A DNA stretch of 64,000 bases from Gnetum montanum (Eukaryota > Streptophyta > Gnetopsida > Gnetales > Gnetaceae): contig MNCI01026513.1 in assembly GCA_015680685.1 (NCBI GenBank), forward strand, positions 1-64,000. The letters run 5' to 3'. Below the pieces are notes generated by a model. It was not told the origin of the DNA and searched no databases. It was given only the letters and a program-made list of their open reading frames with translations. The position numbers were made by a program, and so were the translations under genes. Shown piece by piece: positions 31,980 to 42,639 of this stretch (positions are counted from its first letter, which is position 1; each line of letters starts with the position of its first letter).

Positions 31980-33282
31980 TCAATGGAGTTGATTCCCTAT
32001 TGATGATTATTCAAGGTACAACGGGCACAAGAAAATCATGCTTCATTAATACCATTTGTAAAAAATTTTACTGAACTTGTCCATCAAGGGAAAAATAGCT
32101 TATTGGTGCTTGCCCCTTCTAGTTCTGCGACATATAGTATTAATGCAACTACAATATATTCTACATTAAAGATTGGAATTAGGGAGTACAAGCCACTAGC
32201 TACATTAGCTTTGACATTATTACAAACTAGATATAAATACATAAAGTATATTATTATAGATGAAATGAGTTTTATAGGTGGAAAATTGCTTAGCAACATT
32301 GATAGAAGGCTTAAGGAAATATTTCTAGATATTCAATTAAGGAATTTTAGTTGTAGATCAATGATACTCATTAGAGATCTTACACAGCTTCTACTTGTGA
32401 AAGATGTTATACCATACATATCATCTCATATCCATGTGAAGAATTTATGATTGGCATTTAATACATTTGTAACCTTAGATGTCACATATCAATAAAGGGG
32501 AGATGATCCATAAAAACAAAGATTTAGAGAAGTTTTGATGAATATATGAGAAAGAAAGATTAATGATGATGATTATGAATTTTTGAGCTTGAGAATGGAT
32601 CTTCCATCGACATCAAATGGACAAGATGGATTTGATAATTTTGTGCATTTGTTTGATACAAAGGATAAAGTGCATATGCATAATGAAAAGGTATTGATAA
32701 AAATGCAGAAGCCCATTGCATCCAGCATAGTAGATAGAAACACAAATGGTATCAAATTTTGGGATGATGAAGAAGGAGAATTAGATCAAGTAGTATTTAT
32801 TTGTGAAACTGCAAGGGTAATTCTTATTGTTAATCAATGGCTAGAAGTAGGATTGGTTAATGGTGCATTGGGAGTTATTAAGAAAATAATTTACAATCCC
32901 TACTATAAACCTCCATAGCTACCATCATATGTCATAATTGAGTTTGGCTCTTACATTGAAATACCATATAATCATGAATATCTTGAACAAATACCCATTC
33001 CACCAATCAGACATAGAGGATCTCACCAACTACCATTGAGATTAGCATGGGCTTTAACTATACATAAGTCAATAGGGAATGATCTTGGAGAAACTATGTG
33101 TAGATGTTGGTAATAAAGAAATAGCAGGTTTTACGTTTATAGCATTATCTCAAGTAAAGAGTATTGATAGTTTGAAGATATTCCTTCCAATTTCCAAGGA
33201 AACATACATTAAGATATCAAAAGGTTCTCATCTTCAAAGTAGATTGGATGAAGAGAAGCATATTAAATCTAATAAAGAATGA
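31980..33282 (+). pseudogene. Helitron Pif1-like helicase region, degenerate
   Basis: Walker A (~32010-32045) reads GTTGTRKS, with Arg in place of the usual Gly. Walker B (~32250-32280) is intact as IIIDEMSFIGGKL. Downstream motifs include SMILIRDLTQL, SYIEIPYNHEYLEQIP, LPLRLAWALTIHKS and, one frame over, LEKLCVDVGNKEIAGFTFIAL (33085-33150). The frame shifts near 33075. A functional helicase would unwind DNA during rolling-circle transposition. Confidence 0.82.
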
Positions 33283-34267
33283 TTTTACAATTTTTTTATG
33301 ATGCATTTTTACTATTATGGATGTCAAAACATTTGCCATTATGCATTTTTTCATGTATGCAAGTTTGAACATTGATTAGTCATGGTGTATTTTAACATGT
33401 TTTTTTGTTGTTGAATAATGGATTGTATGGCCTTACAAGTTACTCTATTTTTGATTTACAATTTCATGAATTTGTTCTTTTTGGTACACTTTAACAGGTA
33501 ATGCAAATTTGGTCAAGAGTAAGAACATACAATAAATGATGCAAATATTTTTTTTATTAATTTCTTCATTATGAAAAATTTGATATACAAATCTTATTCT
33601 TCATTTATAAGTCATTAAAATTATAGTCATAAATCTTGTTCTTTGTCTGGAAGTCATAATATATTTGACTCAAATACCTTATTACTTGTTAACAAAGAAT
33701 ATTCTCTTGGCCAAATTATAGATATATATTATAAATATATAATTAAGCTAGTAATAGTCACTTTTAATTTATTTTTTAAGTAACAAATTTCATGCAACTT
33801 AAAAATTACATTAACAATGTTGTTTACCAATTTAATTGATTTGTAAATAATTACCTAGCTAATGATTAGATGTTAGCTTCATAGTAAAAAAAGTCTCTAA
33901 AGAAATCTGAAATTGAACAAAATTAAAAATTTTCAATTTCAATAAACAAGTTTATTTTAATATTATTTAAGTTTTCTTCAACCTTGCATGAAACAACCTT
34001 TTTTTTTTCTTTTTTCTTACAAGTAGGCTTGGAATTTCAAATATAACTTGTATTAAAAATTTTTAATTGAAGCCCAAAATTTAAGTTAAAGCTTCAAGAT
34101 GCTCTTTTCTTGCCTCAAAAGCTTTTTAATCCTTTTATCATTCTTCACTGAAAGTTAAAATAAAACATGTGATACTACTTTAGCAAGTGTAATTTAATTT
34201 GTAATACTAAAAGAGAATAAATCTAACTCAATCAGCATTAAACAAATTCTCTTACTAAAGCAATTTA
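33283..34267. other. AT-rich sequence, nothing recognised
   Basis: Between the Helitron coding remains and the retroposed cassette. It could include the Helitron 3' end, but no hairpin plus CTRR could be picked out with confidence. No genes. Confidence 0.4.
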
Positions 34268-35078
34268 AAAGTTTAAATTCTGGCAGGTTCAGGAAACTTT
34301 GGGAGGATATTACGGCTGCGCGGGATTGGCACACCCATTTTGACCTGCCCAGACAGGTGGCCGACCATGGGCTTGGCATTGGCCTTTTCACCGAGTCCTC
34401 TGGGTTCAGTGGGAGGCAGAACCTTTCTACGGCGGAGTCGGCCGAGGACAAGACTGGGACTTCGCGAAGTGGTGCTCTCATGTACCCTGGGGCGGGCTCG
34501 CATCAGACTGACCAGCGCCCGGACGTTGCTCAGGATCTGAACCGGCGGAGGCCGCCCCTGGAGAAGGACCCGCCAAACGCTGCTCCCAGCAGCACGAGGG
34601 AACAGACTCCGCACCCCTTGAACAGCCACATCTGCAGGTTTGGCTTGAAGATGGTCGTAAGGGTCGCGTGACAGGAATCGCTCAGTTGATTGCGGAGAAT
34701 CGGCGTCGCCTTGCTGTGGGGCCTGGTCGACCGGGGCACAGCGCTCACTTTGGCCAGGGAAAAAATGCTGGCCCGCATCCCCCGGCGGGTAGTCGGCGGC
34801 GAGGGGAGGAGTCGGATGCCTCTCCTCTCCCGCCCTTCCCCCCTTCCTCTTTCCCTTCTCTTGTCTTGTCCTTTCTGGGGTTTCCGCACCTGCTCGCTGG
34901 AGGTGGTGGCCGCCTGCTCGGTTTTTCGGCCGTTCGGGGGTCTTCGTTGCCTTGGATGCTGTGGGGCCGGGGCCGCGGTCGCTGGTCCGCGCTACGCGCC
35001 TGTGTAGCTCATTCTTTTTTTTCTGAAATAGATTTTCTCTCGACTTTTTTCCGAAAAAAAAAAGAAAGTTTAAATTCT
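34268..35078 (+). mobile_element. GC-rich retroposed cassette with poly(A) and 14-bp target duplication
   Basis: A GC-rich block of ~780 bases (34282-35064) ends in an A-rich tail (CCGAAAAAAAAAAG). It is flanked by perfect copies of AAAGTTTAAATTCT at 34268-34281 and 35065-35078. If the duplication includes the A at 34267, the nicked bottom strand reads CTTTT/AAATT, the L1-type endonuclease site. So this was inserted by LINE machinery as a retrocopy, a 5'-truncated LINE or a LINE-mobilised RNA. A plus-strand frame from 34282 to 34671 is open, as is a neighbouring frame, but neither was recognised. GC content makes long frames likely by chance. Confidence 0.8.
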
Positions 35079-35239
35079 TTCTAAAAACTAAAACCAAGTT
35101 TTTTTTTTCAAAGTAGTTTTAAATTTTTAATTCTTTAATTCGTGGCTTCTTTAATGAATGAGAAATACCATTACAATATGCAAGAACTTGGAAATCATAA
35201 TTATTCTACAAGTTTCTAACTATCTAATGCATTAATGAT
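35079..35239. other. AT-rich flank to assembly gap
   Basis: AT-rich, unrecognised; ends at the N run. Confidence 0.4.
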
Positions 35240-35852
35240 NNNNNNNNNNNNNNNNNNNNNNNNNNNNNNNNNNNNNNNNNNNNNNNNNNNNNNNNNNNNN
35301 NNNNNNNNNNNNNNNNNNNNNNNNNNNNNNNNNNNNNNNNNNNNNNNNNNNNNNNNNNNNNNNNNNNNNNNNNNNNNNNNNNNNNNNNNNNNNNNNNNNN
35401 NNNNNNNNNNNNNNNNNNNNNNNNNNNNNNNNNNNNNNNNNNNNNNNNNNNNNNNNNNNNNNNNNNNNNNNNNNNNNNNNNNNNNNNNNNNNNNNNNNNN
35501 NNNNNNNNNNNNNNNNNNNNNNNNNNNNNNNNNNNNNNNNNNNNNNNNNNNNNNNNNNNNNNNNNNNNNNNNNNNNNNNNNNNNNNNNNNNNNNNNNNNN
35601 NNNNNNNNNNNNNNNNNNNNNNNNNNNNNNNNNNNNNNNNNNNNNNNNNNNNNNNNNNNNNNNNNNNNNNNNNNNNNNNNNNNNNNNNNNNNNNNNNNNN
35701 NNNNNNNNNNNNNNNNNNNNNNNNNNNNNNNNNNNNNNNNNNNNNNNNNNNNNNNNNNNNNNNNNNNNNNNNNNNNNNNNNNNNNNNNNNNNNNNNNNNN
35801 NNNNNNNNNNNNNNNNNNNNNNNNNNNNNNNNNNNNNNNNNNNNNNNNNNNN
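35240..35852. other. Assembly gap (N)
   Basis: A run of N; content unknown. Frames reported across it have no meaning. Confidence 0.98.
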
Positions 35853-36717
35853 ATATATATAACAAAGGACAGATTCCATGGGTCACTAGAGATTTGTACC
35901 TGTAAAAGAAAATATCACAATCTATTATAATTTTTGAATTAAATTTTAATTTTAAGCAAACATAATATAATAAGTCTATGAATTTAAATGGAAAATTAAA
36001 AAGAAAACAAATAAAATATGAAATATACTAAGCTTTGAGGATGGGTATTGGAACTGCCAAATAATTGTAATATAGGTACACTCCAAGGTATATAATCCAA
36101 TTAAAACATTGTAACTCAAAATTGCCCACTAGAATTGAATCCATGACTTGAAGCTGTCAAATTAAGAGTCTTACAACTAACCTAATACCTCATTATCAAA
36201 ATGTACCAAGCTTGAACACCATGATGGATTAGCATAATGCCAAATTTTTCAAATCTTTATCATTAAATTTTCTATCTCATGTTCTCACTTTAAGAACAAT
36301 GTAAGCTTAAACAAAGGATCGGTAAATAATAAATTAGTACTTGGAAACTCTTTTGAAAACCTCTTAAAAAGTAAAAACCTCTCAAAAACTAACTACAAAA
36401 ATGCTTAACAAAATAGAACATGTGCACTTCACTTTCCATTATGCAAAAGATGCCAAAAATCATTCATGTGCATCCAATTGTCACACAAAATGTCCCTACA
36501 ACCCTACAACATCTTGTAGCACACACAAGAACAACATTAGGGTTGGATAAAATGGTGTATGAGGGCTAACACCATCAAGCACCTCTAAGGACTAAGCCTT
36601 TTTAGCCCACCCAAGATATTACTAGCCTTAAATAGAATGATGGGAGCATTCCTTAAGAATGATCATAAAAACATAAAATACCGAGTACACATAACCCAAA
36701 AAGAATACTAACTTATA
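35853..36717. other. AT-rich sequence, nothing recognised
   Basis: Begins with a short (AT)n run after the gap. No supported coding region, RNA or repeat border before the LINE tail. Confidence 0.4.
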
Positions 36718-37721
36718 ACATCATCATCATCATCATCATCATCATAGTTTTGTCCTAACAAAATGGGATCAAAACATGATTTATTTTTTGTCATTCATCT
36801 CTATAAAAAATAATAGAGTGTTAGGCTAGTAGTAAAGACTCTTGATTTAAAAGCTCTAAGTCATGGGTTCAATTTTGATGGACAACGCTTAATAATATAC
36901 CTTGGGGGTATACTTATATTACAATTTTTTTAGGGTTCCAACAATCCCTATCCATACCCCCACCCTCATTCACCTCCATAAAGAGCTAAATATTTATTTA
37001 TTTGTAGTTTTTTCAAATCATATTTAATTCTTTTTTCTTATATCTTTTTTGGTCTTTCTTTTAGTGGCTTTTATGGAACAATAATGTAGTAACCTTTTTT
37101 TTTTATAAAAACATTGTTTGATCCTATTTGCACATGTATAAACTATCTAAGTCACCGTTCTTCTAACTTATCTAAAATTGAAGCTATTCTAAGTCATCCT
37201 CTAAAGTTTATATTATACAATTTATCTCTTTTGGTAACATTCAACGTCCATATAAGCATTCACATTTCTACCACACTGATTTATTATTCATACCTTTGTT
37301 GTACTACCCAACATTTAGAATCATATTTGATTGTTGTTCTGTACAATATTCTCTTTAGTTTTATTAGTATTCTTTTATCACATAAAACACCACTAGCCTA
37401 TTTCTTTTGACCATCATGCCTTAATTCTATTTCTTATACCTTTATCAATTTCACCATTTGATTGGATAATTGATCCTAGGTAGTAGAATTATTTGCAATG
37501 AGATACTTTGTAGCCTTGACTTATCACTTCTATTCCATCATTGTTCATGTTGTTAATGAAATTACAGTTCATATATTCTATCTTTCTTTTGCTAATTTTA
37601 AGTCTTTTGATTTTAGAGCATGTCTTCACTTCTTTATTTTTGGAGTTATACCTACCAATATAATATCATCTGTAAATAACATACATCAAGGCATTTCATC
37701 ATGTATTTTGTTTGTTAATTT
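36718..37721 (-). mobile_element. RTE-type LINE, 3' piece A
   Basis: The plus strand starts with (CAT)n at 36718-36745, the minus-strand (ATG)n tail typical of RTE elements. It then reads TTTTGTCCTAACAAAATGGG, shared with the start of piece B (37736-37760). The body up to 37721 corresponds to 37760-~38580 of piece B and is 5'-truncated inside the RT. A SINE interrupts it at 36808-36965. Confidence 0.75.
36808..36965 (+). mobile_element. Probable tRNA-derived SINE inserted in LINE piece A
   Basis: It interrupts the LINE. The flanks are 17-bp direct repeats, 36791-36807 and 36966-36982 (TCATTCATCTCTATAAA and TCATTCACCTCCATAAA), differing at two sites. Near the 5' end GTTAGGCTAGTAGTAAAG resembles a pol III box A, and GGTTCAATT at 36866-36874 resembles box B at fitting distance. 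The tail is pyrimidine-rich and not poly(A). About 158 bases. Family not recognised. Confidence 0.6.
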
Positions 37722-39711
37722 ATCTATCATCATCGTCATCCTAGCCTTGTCCCAACAAAATGGGGTTGGCTACATGGGTTCTTTTTCTTCATTTGCCTCT
37801 ATGAAGAGTTAGATCTTTATTTATTTGTAATTTTTTCAAATAATCTTTGATCATTTTTTCCATGTTTTCTTTGGTCTTCCTTTTGGTGGCTTTCCTAGAA
37901 TAGTAATGTAGAAACCTTTGCTTATAGGCTCATTATCTGATCTTCTTTGCACATGTCCAAACCGTCTAAGCTACCATTATTGTAGCTTATCTAAAATAGA
38001 ATACAATCCAAGTTTGCCTCTGATGTATGTATTATGTAATTTATTTCTTCTAGCAATATTCAACATCCATCAAAGCATTCCCATTTTTACCACATTAATA
38101 TATCGTTCATGTTTCTTTTGTAGTGCCTAACATTTAGCACCATATAAGATAATAGGTCCAATTATTTTCCTATAAAAATTTCCCTTTAATTTTCTTGGCA
38201 TTATTTTATAACATAACACATAATTATCCTATCTCCATTTTAACCATCCTACCTAAATTCTATTTCTAATATCTTCACCAATTTCACCATCTGATTGGAG
38301 GATTGATTCTAGGTAGTAAAACTATTTAGAGTGAGGGACTTTTTTCCTTGAATAGTCACTTCTATTTTACCATTATTTATGCTATCACTAAAATTGCATT
38401 CTATACATTTTATCTCACTCCTACTAATTTTTAAGCCTTTTGATTCTAGAACATGTCTCCACTTCTTCATTTTAGCAACAATATTTTCTTGAGATGCATC
38501 CACCAACACAATATCATTGACAAATAGTATACACCAAGGGATTTTATCTTGTATTTTCTTTGTTAATTTATCCATAATAATAGCAAATAAGTATGGGCTA
38601 AGTGTAGACCCTTGATGTAGACTTATTTTTACTGAAAAATTAGATGTTATTCCACAAGCTGTTCTAATTTTATTGGTAGCTCCTTCATACATGTCTTGAA
38701 TCATTTTAATATATTTATTAAAATATTTTTTTTATCTACAAGACCTACCAAGTAATATCTTTAGGCACTCTATCATATGCTTTTTCTAAATCAATGAAGA
38801 TTATATATAGATTTTTTCTATGTTATCTAAATTTCTCCATTAGTTGTTGTATTAAAAAAATAGCTTCTATAGTAGATCTTCTTGGCATAAATTGAAATTG
38901 ATTTTTTGAAATTATTAATTTAAGTCTAAGATAAGACTATATGACTTTCTCCCAAAGCTTCATAGTATGTATCAATATCTTGATCCCTCTATAGTTCACA
39001 CAATTTTGTATGTCTTCTTTATTTTTTTAAATGGGAACAACAAAGCTTTTTTTTCTAATTTTTAGACATCTTCATCCTTCAATATTTTATTAAAAAACTG
39101 TATCAATCAAGAAACTCTTGTGTTTCCCAATGCTTTCCAAACTTCTATAGGAATGTTATTTGGTTCAATAAGTTACCCATTTTTCATCTTTGATAAGGCT
39201 ATCTTTAACTTAGAGAAGGAAACCTCATTAACCAAACCAAAATTTGTTTCTTAGTCTTGGATATGTTCTCTTGGAAATTCTTCATTTAATAATTCTTGAA
39301 AATAAAATTTCCACCTATCTAATATTTTATTATATTTTGCCAAAATTCTTTCATTTGTTTCCTTGATGCATTTGATATGATCAATGTCCTTAGATTTCTT
39401 TTTTCTCTCTTTTGCCCATTTATACATAGATTTTTCTACTTATTTTGTTCTTAATTTCTTCTAAAAGTTATCCAAGGCCTTATGTTTGGCTTTGGGTGCT
39501 ACCATGGTTGCTTCCTTCTTTAGCATTTTGTATATCAATTTGTTTTCTAGGCTAGTGCTTTGCTACCATTCCTTAAAGCCTGTCTTCTTATTTTCGATAC
39601 CATGTTGCACTTCATCAATCTACCACCATGTTTCCTTTGGGATGCATTTTTTGCCTTTTGTTTCACCCAAAATATTCTTTGCAATTTTCTAAATTCATCT
39701 TTCCATTTACT
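37722..39711 (-). mobile_element. RTE-type LINE, piece B with RT domain
   Basis: The 3' end at 37722 has a short CATCATCGTCATC tail and CCTTGTCCCAACAAAATGGG. The RT (38309-38704, minus) shows MYEGATNKIRT, LHQGSTLSPYLFAIIMD and IPWCILFVNDIVLVD. The catalytic FADD is changed to FVND. Upstream are NYRGIK-type sequence (~38990) and the linker seen again in piece C. Stops and frameshifts throughout. RTE elements code an endonuclease plus RT and prime reverse transcription on nicked target DNA. Confidence 0.8.
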
Positions 39712-41490
39712 AGGATGTAGATCTACTATGATTGGAAAATTTAGTGTTATTTCACAAAATGTTTTAATTTTAGTGGTAGCTCCTTTATACATGTCTTGAA
39801 TAACATTAATGTATATATTAAGGATATTTTTTTCTTACAAAATCTATATGCTTTTTCCAAGTCAATGAAGATCATAAATAAATTTTCTTTACATTTTCTA
39901 AATTTCTCCATCAACTATCATATCAGGAAGCTTATATAGTAGACATCCTTGACATAAATCCAAATTAATTATCTAATACTATTGATTTAAATTTGAGATG
40001 TTGCTCAATGACTATCTCCTAGAGCTTTATTAGCTTGATCCCTCTATAATTTATACAATTTTGGACATCTCCTTTGTTTTTGTAGATGAGAATAATAATG
40101 CTTTTTCTTTAATTGTTGTGCATTTTTTCATCCTTTAAAGTTTTATTAAATAATTTTCTCTAACAAGAAAATCCTATATCTTCTGATGCTTTTCATACTT
40201 CTATAGGAAAGTTATCTAGTCCAACAAATTTTCCATTTTTTTATCTTTGATAAGGTTGTCTTCTAGAAAGAAATTGCATTAACCAAACCAAAATTTGGTT
40301 CTTCTTAAATGCCTTTTTTTTTTTAATTCTTCATTTACTAACTTTTGAAAGTAATTTTTCTAGCTATCCAAAATTACATTATCTTTTATCAAAATTCTTT
40401 CATTTGCCTCCTTGATACATTTTATATAATAAATGTCCTTATATTTCTTATTTATAGTTGTTGCTAATTCATAACTAGATTTTTCTCCTGTTTTTGTTTC
40501 TAATTTTTCATAAAATCTATCTAGGACCTTATATTTGGGTTTGATTGCTACTAATGGTTGTCTCCTTTTTTACCATGTTGTATAGTAACCTATTTTCTTA
40601 GTTTTTTCTTTGTTTTCATTCCTTAATTTTTTTTTCTTATTTTGAATAGCATACTACACTTCATCACTCTACCATCATATCTCCTTTGGGATGTACCTTT
40701 TACCTTTTTTTTTCATCCAAAATGTTCTTTCTAATTTTTTGAATGTAACTTTCTATTTGGCCTCAAATTAAATTTATAAAGTAGTCCCAATTTTAGGTGC
40801 CTTATTGTAGTAATTTATTTTCTAAGTAAAGTGATGTTGTCTTTTAAATTCTATCATTTTATGCATTTATTCCTTTTTACATACTATGTTTAAAGCTTTG
40901 TATAGCTAAGTTTATGATCATTACACATGGCCCAGTCTCTTTTACATTACAAGAAATAATCAATTTATATTTTATCCATATCTTATATGTAATTAAATAT
41001 TCTATCTTTTTTTTGGAAATAGGTATTTGCAATTGCAAGGTTACAAACACTTGCAAATTGCAAGAGTGAATCTTCCATATCATTGCACTCCCTAAATCCA
41101 TGTCCTCCATAAATCCTGTTGTATCCCATTCTCATAGATCCAACATGATCATTAAAATTCCTTTCAATCAGTACGCATTATTGCTGGGAAATTTTTTGAT
41201 GCACAAGATTCATAGAATTTTAAAGATCTTGCATGATGGAGTTTTCTAAGATAATTTGTGAAGCATAAATGTTGATGATATTATTTTAAGTACAAATTTG
41301 ATGTCCATAATTTGATTATCATAGTGGTATACTTGTACTACTTTATCTTTGAAAAATTGATTAGTGATGATGCCTACTCTGTTTCAGTGATTTTCTTTTA
41401 CTGAGTAGAAGAGTTTATAATCCTCTCTTAAATCTTCAGCTTTCTCATTGTCCTATCTTATTTCTTATAGGTAGGAATGCTAATTTTTTT
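39712..41490 (-). mobile_element. RTE-type LINE, piece C with endonuclease domain
   Basis: Its low-coordinate end repeats the MYKGATTKIKT motif already present in piece B, so it is a second copy joined head to tail. It runs through NYRGIKL (~40050) and the linker (~40355-40770) to an apurinic-type endonuclease domain (~40870-41480). On the minus strand that domain has VGIITNQFFKDKVV, GFMEDMDLG and the YFQKKDR-like region, in several frames. Heavily decayed. Confidence 0.7.
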
Positions 41491-42339
41491 TCCAAAATCA
41501 CAAGAAACTCCAAATGCCATCATGAAATAATCCTCACTTGTTCAATACATGTATGCCAAAAATCAAATCCATGACTCATGAAAGATTTCATGCATGACTT
41601 ACAACTCATAATAAATCCCAAATGATCTCATGAAATAATCCTTACTTATCCAAGCCAATAAAGCAAATACATATCAAAAATTTTTGTACAACAAAGATTT
41701 GGAATACATACCTCTAGAATTAAGTTATCCAATTTGAGAAGGAAGCAAATTTTGCAAGCTTTGGTTGTTGTCCAATTAGTATTCTTAGGAATTAGCTTTA
41801 AACTATAATTCTAAGCTATAGCCAAAATCTTTTCATAAAACTAGAGAAAAATAGTCTTTTGGATTAGTCAAATAGTCCCTAAGAATTAGTCATAAAAGCG
41901 TCCCACAACAACAAAAATATTAGCATTCCAACACTTCACAAGATCCCTTAAGATAGTCCAAGAGATGGCTGAGAAAAGTAAGGAACAACCACACTCCTTC
42001 TTCTCTTATCTACTCCTTACATTTCAAAGTAGCATAGTATCCCCTCATTTGAAAAATGATGAAAATGAGACAAAAATATTTTTCTATTTATAGGATGAAG
42101 GAGATTGAAGGCTTGAACAGAAAGTGGTAGCACTTGTGAAAGATCTTCACCTCAGTACTTGTTACTGATGTTATGTCAAGAATCTTCACTATTAACTATA
42201 ATCTTCTTATTAACACTAGTATTCTTATTAGAAAAAGAAAAATTTATCTTATGAGCTATTTGTCTAGGTTGCTTAATACTTTCTTTAGTACCAGTTAAAT
42301 TATACATATGAGCTTTTGTCTTATTTGGATTGTTTATTG
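41491..42339. other. AT-rich sequence, nothing recognised
   Basis: No supported features; a possible pre-LINE flank. Confidence 0.35.
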
Positions 42340-42639
42340 TCATTTATTCATTCTTATCATTGGCATTAACTTGATTTTTTGTATCTTCAATTTTATATTA
42401 TTTTTTCTATCCTCAACTTCAACATATTTTTTCGTTTCTTTAGAATCATTTTTCTTGAGTAGAAAAGGAAAAGCATTAAATAAATATCCTTCATGACAAA
42501 AAATGTTATAAGAATTGGCAAGATTATAATATGTAATTAATTGAATATGTGTCTTTCCTCCTATTTGTAATACCAATTCCTTTTTATGATTCCAAAGATT
42601 GATTTCAACCAAAAAAAAAAAAAAGTCCATGAATATCAA
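42340..42639 (-). pseudogene. Possible L1-type LINE ORF1 zinc-knuckle fragment
   Basis: The minus strand reads VEINLWNHKKELVLQIGG and then YYNLANSYNIFCHEGYLF. This resembles the tail of the DUF4283/ORF1 region of plant L1 elements, where VEIDL...YENLPF is followed by a CxxCHxxGH knuckle. The first Cys, the His and the last Cys are not conserved, so the match is tentative. No RT was recognised next to it. Confidence 0.35.

Larger units (their letters stand above)
28148..33282 (+). mobile_element. Degenerate Helitron (Rep-helicase)
   Basis: Helitrons move by rolling-circle replication using a protein that joins an HUH Rep nuclease to a Pif1-type helicase. Here, in order, are an N-terminal charged region from ATG 28148 (MPGDREHELNCKR), an RG-repeat region (28437-28790), a Cys-rich and SELLEVEEILIARIIP block (29220-29530), the Helitron-like N domain, the Rep region ending HEWQHRKSPHI (~30500-30790), and the helicase (~31980-33282). 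Many codons are stops, mostly explained by C-to-T or G-to-A change. Terminal hairpin and CTRR end were not identified, so the borders given are those of the coding remains. Confidence 0.82.

Noticed and set aside
34273-35097. 274-codon minus-strand frame over the GC-rich cassette
   Set aside because: The poly(A) tail shows the cassette's sense strand is plus; the frame is long because GC-rich DNA has few stops, and no protein was recognised.
35224-35930. Three long open frames across the second N gap
   Set aside because: They are artefacts of the N run.
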